Translations under genes and position numbers: made by a program
In this document: positions 57,690-64,000 of the stretch, piece by piece
How positions within the stretch are numbered: the stretch's first letter is position 1
Layout: every line of letters starts with the position of its first letter
Notes under the pieces: model-generated
Database searches by the model: none
Told to the model about the DNA's origin: nothing
Seen by the model: only the letters and a program-made list of their open reading frames with translations
Assembly (NCBI GenBank): GCA_030549775.1
Contig: CM060174.1
Location: forward strand, 41,926,586 to 41,990,585
Direction: 5' to 3'
DNA length: 64,000 nt
DNA from: Tamarix chinensis
Taxonomy: Eukaryota > Streptophyta > Magnoliopsida > Caryophyllales > Tamaricaceae

Positions 57690-59740
57690 TTTTAATTGTG
57701 TGTAATTTTGTGGGTATATCATCTGCGAAACCCTCACGAGACATTACTCGTCCTCAATGGAAGACCTAGGGGTTTAAAGGGCTTGTTACACATGCTAAGT
57801 GTAATCGTGAGACCTATGAAAGTGGCTGGTTAATTCATTTTTATTTGTTTAGAGTTGAGGACAAGCAAGAAGCTAAGTGTGGGGGTGTGATGAGTTCATA
57901 TTTTGACACATTGTATACCCTTATAATCTTAGTTTTTTGTAGTTTATTTAACTAATATAGGGGAATAATTATTGTTTTATGCTTAAGTGGTAAAAATTAC
58001 ATAAATTTTATTATTTGAGCTAAAATGATATAAATTAAGTAAATTTAGAATAAAATATTATTTATTGAATTTTATTTTGCAGGTTTCATTTAAAAAAAAT
58101 AAGACCTTTGGACCAACGGCCAAAGGCCGAAGGCCCAAAGGCCTGAAAAAAAAAAGAAGAACCAAACGAAGCCGAACGGGACTTAAAAATGAAGGCAGAA
58201 GAAAATGAGAGGGAGCAGTCAAGAGCGCCGCATGAGAAGAAGAATCAGCCGAGGGCTGACATGGCACAGACAAAAAAAGCTACCAGGCACATTATAAATA
58301 AAGGACGGCATTAATTGAGAGACGACACGGAACAGCCTTCACAGGCTCGGGAGACAGGGGCGAGCGGCAGTACGAGCGACATCGTTCTCAGGCTCGGGCG
58401 TGAGGAGACACAGGGCGCGTAAGGGTGTGCGGTCGAGAGTGCGGTAGGAGAGTAGAGCCTTTATAGGCTCGGACTCTGAGAAGAGAGAAGGGAGACAAGC
58501 TGCACGTCACAGGCCACGGAAGGAGAGGCAGCGACACACAGATTTCGAGGCAACCGCAGCACAACCTCCGTCAGCCCTGTCAGCGAAAAAGAAAAAAAAA
58601 AAGAAAAAGGATTGTTGCACGGAAATCAAAGCCGAGAGAGAAGGAAAATAAGAGGAAATTTATACCGGTAGAATTTATTTAAGATAAAATTAATTTTTAT
58701 CTGAATAAATTCTTGATCTTTTATCCAAAATTAATTCCGGTTATTTCTTTCTCTTATTTTTAATTTATATCTCAGATATATATTTCTATGTAATTAATTC
58801 TTTAATTATGAGTGGCTGATTATTTATTGTTAGGGAATAATTTGAAACCCTGGATTAGGATTTAAATTATAATTTTATTTTCTTTGTTTCGTGAGATTGT
58901 TTCTTGACTCTATATTAATTGCTATCGTTTATATGTATAATTCTGTCCAGTATAGTTTATTTGGTGCATGCCTTGTTCTGGTTCCTCATAAGTGACAGTA
59001 TGTAGGATTATTTGCCTGCTAGGTGGCCATCTAAATATACTAGAATTTATATGTATAAATTGCAGCTAGGTTAGATAACAATTCACCTAATCGTTTTGTG
59101 ATTCTAACCGAAGTGGTAAAACGTTTCGATACGTGTGGGTCAAGGATAGGAAATACAGCTAGACATACGTTTTGTACTAGTCTGGGTACTTAGATTGACA
59201 GCCTTCCACTTACACTTAATGCATTAAATCTAGTTAAATATAGGATCCGCTTGTTGCTGCTATACTGCTAGTATTTAATAGGGTTAATATAGGCACGTGG
59301 TCGTATTAATTAATTAAGGGAAGTAATATAAGGTGTATGGACCTACGTTTGGTGTGCAACTTGGTCGATCTCTTTCTCACAATTAAAGGATGACTTAGAA
59401 ATAAATATTATATTACAACCTAATCTAGTGGTGGATTTTTATTTCCCTAACATATTTCTCATATTTGCGGGTTTCCCATCATTTTCATTATTTTTATTGT
59501 TATTAGTTTACTTTATTTTATTTACTCCTTTTATTATTCTTATTTTTATAACCCCCATTTAGTATTTTTCTTATTTATTTATTTTGTGTTATTTAGGATT
59601 TTTAGTTTTAGTTTTATTTTTAAGCTAGTTAGATAGAGGTGAGCCCTCTCAATCCCCGGCCTAGAACGATAACCTATTTACCAGTGCTACAATTGACAAC
59701 AAGAGGGTTTAAATTGCGTGCCGGCTACGGCCACACCAAT
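57690..59740 (+). mobile_element. 3' end and LTR of another gypsy element (Tat/Athila-like)
   Basis: About 57840-57885 reads GTTTAGAGTTGAGGACAAGC and AGCTAAGTGTGGGGGTG, the usual end of the internal region and polypurine tract of Tat/Athila-type elements. TGATGAGTTCATATTTTGAC (57889) then starts an LTR. The LTR runs through C/G-rich sequence (58080-58640) with ATAAATAAAGGAC near 58292 as a possible TATA region, and ends near TGCGTGCCGGCTACGGCCAC (59718-59737). Only 200 bases of internal sequence are present, so this is a truncated copy. Assignment is from remembered family style, not a search. Confidence 0.55.
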
Positions 59741-60168
59741 TTATTGCCAACAAATTGATATAAGAACAAGTATGGTCATTCTCAGACTAAAAAAAACTAA
59801 CTTCTACCATTTAAATTTGAGCTGAATGAGTAGATTTTATCAAAGATAGGCTAAACTCCTTTCAAGAGCTGAAATGATGATTTCAAGAAAATTGTAGGTC
59901 AAATTTTGCTTAGAAATGTCAAACAAAAAAGAGGAAATAGATGATAGATGATCAATAAGGAAGAAATCTCCTAGCTAAGGAGAGATAGGTCTAGGAATCA
60001 AAGCAAAAAGTCCAAAAGTGTGTAGAGGTGGAAGAAGACAAAGCTGCTTCTTAATTGTCTAAATCAAACTCTTAAATCAATTTAAGGTAGAAGCTTGGGT
60101 CAAATGCATGAAAAAAAAAGATTCAGATTCTTTAGAGAAAAAATTGGAATGGGATTACCAAGGTTCCA
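59741..60168 (+). other. Possible primer site and gag start of a further element
   Basis: AACAAATTGATATAAGAAC near 59750 resembles an LTR end plus the Met-tRNA primer site AATTGGTATCAGAGC with several changes. Next comes purine-rich sequence whose interrupted translation (FIKDRLNSFQEL; later E/K-rich segments) could be decayed gag. It ends at the LINE 3' end. Weak evidence. Confidence 0.3.
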
Positions 60169-60549
60169 TTTTTTTGGTAATTAATTAAAACTTTTATTAC
60201 TAAAAAAGAGAGTAGAAACAACAAACTACAAAATCATAAGGGGCATACCCCTAGCCAAATTAAACTATCCATCTATCAAGCCTCCTTAAGTAATACTTTA
60301 TATGCACATTTGATGTATCATTAAAACAAACAAAAATCTAAGTAATAATCTATGTTATAGTAGCTCTTAGATTCCTCTATAGCAATTGGAAAACAACCAT
60401 ATTTCTATTGATCCATTTATGGTACAGAAGAACATTGAAAACAACCCTCCACATCACCTTCTTTCCTTTCCCTTAAGTCTTCTTAACCAGCCAATCAAAG
60501 CAACTTTTCCAATTGGTGACATTCCTTTACATTTTCAACCATCTCAAAG

Positions 60550-60690
60550 TATAACTCTATAGAACATTTACATCTGGATAGTAAGTAAAAAGATGATCTA
60601 AATCTTCTTCTTCATTTATGCATACATCACATAAGCTATCCATAGTGATCCCCCACTTATACAGTTTTGATTTAACAGATAATGCATTAT
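60550..60690 (-). pseudogene. LINE C-terminal zinc-binding region
   Basis: The minus strand reads YKWGITMDSLCDVCINEEED then LDHLFTYYPDVN, matching the C..C...DH.F..C pattern of the zinc-binding domain at the end of plant L1 reverse transcriptases, with the last Cys replaced by Tyr. Confidence 0.72.
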
Positions 60691-61269
60691 GGCAGATTAG
60701 CCATACTAAGAATTTATGCTTTCCCAGACCTTAATGTTTCCAAACATAAGAGCTCCATGTAAATTTTGGCCTTAATACTCTGAGGGCCTAATAAATTAGG
60801 TTGGAATCAATTTTATAGAGATATAACACTGGTCATAATAGGTTCGGATCTGGTCTCGAACCCTTAGCAGATATTTGTACATCCAAGAGTATTCAAGTTT
60901 CTCTAAAACTTGCCAAATATCTATTCCTTTGATATACCTTTCATACATCCATTTTACCCACAAACTTTCTTTAAACTCGATAAGTTTCCATAAGTATTTA
61001 GCAATACAAGCTGAATTCTAGTAAATCAATTGTTTAAAACCTAGCTCACCCTCTACTTTTGGCACACAGACTTTTGACCATGCAACATTAGCTTTCTTCT
61101 TTTACGGATCCATATTATTCCATTAGAAACTCCTATAGAGACTCTCTAACTGATGGATAATAGCTTTAGAAAAAGCAAAGATCGATATCCTAAGTTTTCA
61201 ATGCCAAAGATGATAGATTAGAGAAGTTGCATATTTCCAGCAAAACTAAGGTATCTTACAGTCCTAGAT

Positions 61270-62560
61270 TTTAATTTTTCACAATTAGATCAATAAGAGG
61301 TTGATATTGGAATACATTGAGAGATCTAGGATTAAGGGGAACACCAAGGTACCTAAAAGGAAAAGCTCCCTCTTTGAAGTTCAGCATTTGTAAGATCAGA
61401 TGTTTGGTATCTTCTTTAAATCCACCAAAGAAAACACTACTCTTTATAGGGTTTTCTTGGAAACCTGAACTGATATGAACAATCTTCAATTTATCCATAA
61501 TTAGCTCTACTGATTTTAGGTGGCCATAACAGAAGAAAAGCATATCATCTACAAAACTTATATTGATAACTTTTGTAATTTTACAATCAGGGTGCCCTCT
61601 AAATTGATTATCATCTTACAAAGTCTTCATTAACTGATATAGATAATCCATAGTCGACACAAAAAGATAAGGAGACAAGGGATCACCTTTTCTTAATCCT
61701 CTACCACCCTTAAAAGAATTGTACAAAGTACCATTTAAACAAATGGAGAACTATGTTGTTGAAATACATTGCATAACCATCTTAATAAAATGGTAGGGAA
61801 AACTAATACCTTCTAAGAGATGATTGATGAAGCTCCATTCCACCGTATCATAGGCTTTCTTTTAATCAACCTTAAGCATCATACGAGGACTAATATCCTT
61901 TCTATCATACTTCCTAAGTAATTCTTGAGCCAATGACACACTTTCACCTATCCATCTCCCTTCCACAAAAGCATTATGTGAACCATGCACTATAGCTGGC
62001 AAAATTTTTTGTAAATGTTTTGTGAGAGCTGTGGAAACAATTTTGTATGCAACATTGCAACAAGAAATGAGTCTATAATCAGTCACAATTCGAGTAGAGG
62101 AATTTTTCAAAATTAAGTGAAGAGATGTATTGATCAAAGATTTAAGGAGGAAACCTCTTTCCCAAAAATTCTTAACTGCATCAATAGCATCTGCCCCACA
62201 ATAGATGAGGCTGATTTGTAAAAAAGTGTATTAAACCCATCAGGTCTAGGAGCCTTATTGTCTCCCATACTAAACACAACCTCCTTTATCTCATCTTTAG
62301 TGACAAGGCTAATCAAATGTTCTCTCTAATCATTGTGAAGAACATGGCCTTGCTTAATAATCTCAGGGTGTGCCATCTCTAGCAATATTGTAGAAGAACC
62401 AAGCAAATGAGTATAGAACTTACGAATTTCATTGCTAATATCCTGCTGAGAAGTGAGCTTTCTACAAGTGCTATCATACATAATATATATAGCACTACAT
62501 CTTCTCCTCTCATTAAGATTAGTATGGAAAAAACCATTATTACCATCCTCCAATTTGATA
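61270..62560 (-). pseudogene. LINE reverse transcriptase domain
   Basis: Minus-strand motifs in order: MEDGNNGFFH (62525-62553), VFSMGDNKAPRPDGFNTLFY (about 62225-62283), AFVEGRWIGESVSLAQELL (about 61915-61975), LKVD then KKAYDTVEW (about 61835-61875), GLRKGDPLSPYLF (about 61660-61700), FVDDMLFFC (about 61525-61555), and FPFRYLGVPLNPRSL (about 61320-61365). The YXDD-type loop is FVDD. Several stops interrupt it. Confidence 0.88.
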
Positions 62561-62999
62561 TACTAAATTCTAGCTTTTTGCTCGAGGAAATGCCCTTCTA
62601 ACTGAATTTGCTGCCACCTAATCTTCCTCGGAATACCCTCTTGAACCTCTAGATCCTTGTTTCTAGGGTTAGCATGGAGGGATTTATTACACTTTAGCCA
62701 ATCATCTTTAGCTTGATTAGCTCTTCTACTCAAGTTTCCAAACTGTACAGAGTTAAAATGCTTTAGAGCCTATTTTAAGTATTTTAGTTTAGCAACCAAC
62801 CTATAATGTTTAGAACCCTAAATTGGCTATTTCAAAACATGAGCAACATAGTACATAAAATCATGTGAAGAAGTCCAAAAATTAAAGAACTTGAAAGGTC
62901 TGATCCTAGTTCTATCATATTGCTAACACATTAGATTCAACCTATAATGATCAGAGATATAGTCTTTAATAACCTCAATCCATACATGATTAAAACGAG

Positions 63000-63470
63000 C
63001 AAACCATTCCTAGTATCCAAGTGCCCTATCCAATTTATAGCAAACCTAGAAGATCCTAATTGATTATTGGACCAAGTAAAAAAGGGGGCTAGTTGATTCA
63101 AGCTCCCCCAAACCACAAGTACAAAGGCAATCTACAAACTCTTCCATATCTACTGTATGTAGGTTACCCCTAGAATTCTCACTAGTTGAAAGAACCGCAT
63201 TGAAATCTCCAATGACTGTGCTTCATTTATATAAAGAATGTAAATCCACCAACTGTGTCCATAAAGATATTCTACCACTACTTTCATTATGAGCAAACAC
63301 AACTGAAAGATAAAACTGATTTCCTTCAGGCAATTCAACAGAGTAGTGAATGACTTGTTCAAATACACCAATGACTTGGAGTTTAACAGTAGTATCACTC
63401 CAAATAATCCAAATCCTACAATTATAATGAGCAAAATAATTGTGAGTCAAACAATACTAGTTATTAATCC
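63000..63470 (-). pseudogene. LINE endonuclease domain
   Basis: The minus strand reads NCRIWIIWSDTTVKLQVIGV, FYLSVVFAHNESSGR and LWTQLVDLHSLYK. A stop (TGA, Trp in relatives) follows, then STVIGDFNAVLSTSENSRG, with GDFNA at 63197-63210, and DMEEFVDCL. GDFNA is the central catalytic motif of the apurinic-endonuclease-like domain that nicks target DNA. Confidence 0.85.
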
Positions 63471-63649
63471 TCTTTAAAACACCTTTTATCTTTGCTTCTT
63501 TCACACAAGTCTCTAAAAGGCATATAATATGAAAAATATTAATTTAGATATATATATTAACTAAATTTTGTTTCAGGAGTTTATTAATACCCCTGACATT
63601 CCAGACAAAAAAGTTCATTGCATTGAAAAAAGTGGTATACTACCACTCT

Positions 63650-64000
63650 GAATAAAATAACCTCCTAGCTTAATATATATACCTCCTTACCTTTCCCCTT
63701 TTCTATTAGGTTCATATATTCTTCAGTAATAATAGGATGACACATAGCTAGGAGCTCATCCTCATTGCTAGCTGAACTTTGCCCTGGTTTTATCTCCCTA
63801 GGCTGCACTAATGGTGCTACAATCTGGGACTGATCTGTTTTCATCATGTTGCCTATTACTAAATTCTAACCTTGCTCTAGAGTTAGCCTTTTAACTTGCC
63901 AAAATCTTTGAGTAGGTTTATCCTTCCCTAGCACATGACTATGTAAATGAGCATTCAAATCATGGCCTACTCTATCACATTTAGGACAGAATCTTGGTCT
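63650..64000 (-). pseudogene. LINE ORF1-type zinc knuckle region (partial)
   Basis: From the right edge the minus strand reads RPRFCPKCDRVGHDLNAHLH, then LGKDKPTQRFWQVKRL, a stop, and MMKTDQSQIVAPLVQP. Cys-X2-Cys-X4-His is present; the fourth ligand position holds His instead of the usual Cys. Plant L1 ORF1 proteins often end with such a nucleic-acid-binding knuckle. The start lies outside the window. Confidence 0.68.

Larger units (their letters stand above)
60169..64000 (-). mobile_element. L1-type LINE, continues beyond right edge
   Basis: The minus-strand element's 3' end is a T run at 60169-60175. In coding order from the right edge it has a zinc-knuckle region, endonuclease, reverse transcriptase and C-terminal zinc-binding region. 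Every part has at least one stop or frameshift. It is longer than the LINE at 14903-23132, which starts inside the endonuclease. The two share motif wording (FVDDML-FFC/LFC; PFRYLGVPL / PFKYLGVPV), so they belong to related families. Confidence 0.85.

Noticed and set aside
1..64000. tRNA, rRNA or small structured RNA genes
   Set aside because: I looked for T-loop (GGTTCRANNCC) and A-box-like pairs and for conserved rRNA stretches and saw none that form a plausible gene. A covariance-model scan would be decisive.

Overview
This window looks like intergenic heterochromatin from a large plant genome. I find no intact host gene, tRNA or rRNA. Almost everything recognisable is retrotransposon: Ty1/copia, Ty3/gypsy chromovirus (Tekay/Del-like, with a C-terminal chromodomain), Ty3/gypsy Tat-like, L1-type LINEs, a miniature LTR element, and many 3.7-5.2 kb LTRs. 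The species cannot be named from the sequence. The pol reading frames are broken by many stops, so the autonomous elements here are dead.

The layout is a deep nest. The oldest layer visible is a minus-strand Tat-like gypsy element (pol remnant 42600-46010) whose 3' untranslated region carries a short tandem repeat. That repeat is split: one half lies at about 1700-1946 and the other at 42353-42470. Between them is a 40.4 kb insertion (1947-42352) with TG...CA ends and a perfect 5 bp target duplication (ATGTA). It is a chromovirus: 5' LTR from 1947, gag-pol remnant 33016-36960 on the plus strand, and 3' LTR material from 37127 to 42352. Its 5' LTR was later hit by a miniature LTR element (2953-5001) and by LTR element A (9317 to about 25631). 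Element A was itself interrupted by LTR B (10267-14725, duplication AATAC) and by a LINE (14903-23132, duplication TTATTAT). The LINE was interrupted by LTR C (16214-21435, duplication GTTGG). LTR fragments D (25635-28660) and E (28680-33015) sit head to head across a probable deletion.

Right of the Tat-like remnant, LTR G (47059 to about 57660) is interrupted by LTR H (49703-54681, duplication ATTAT). Then come the 3' end and LTR of another gypsy element (about 57690-59740), a fragment of a further element, and a second LINE on the minus strand running off the right edge (60169-64000). A Ty1/copia fragment opens the window (65-277).

The large LTRs fall into two related types sharing termini (TGTAAYNCCC...GGGTGTTACA). 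Both carry a GC- and pyrimidine-rich promoter/leader block, a short block bounded by splice-like signals (62 nt in three type I copies, 67 nt in two others, 44-46 nt in type II), and a cluster of near-palindromic cassettes around the core CTATAATAGTGG. Type I also has TTA microsatellites; type II has a 26-30 bp minisatellite. The most unusual signals are the length-conserved putative mini-exon, the cassette arrays and the exactly restorable nested insertion sites.
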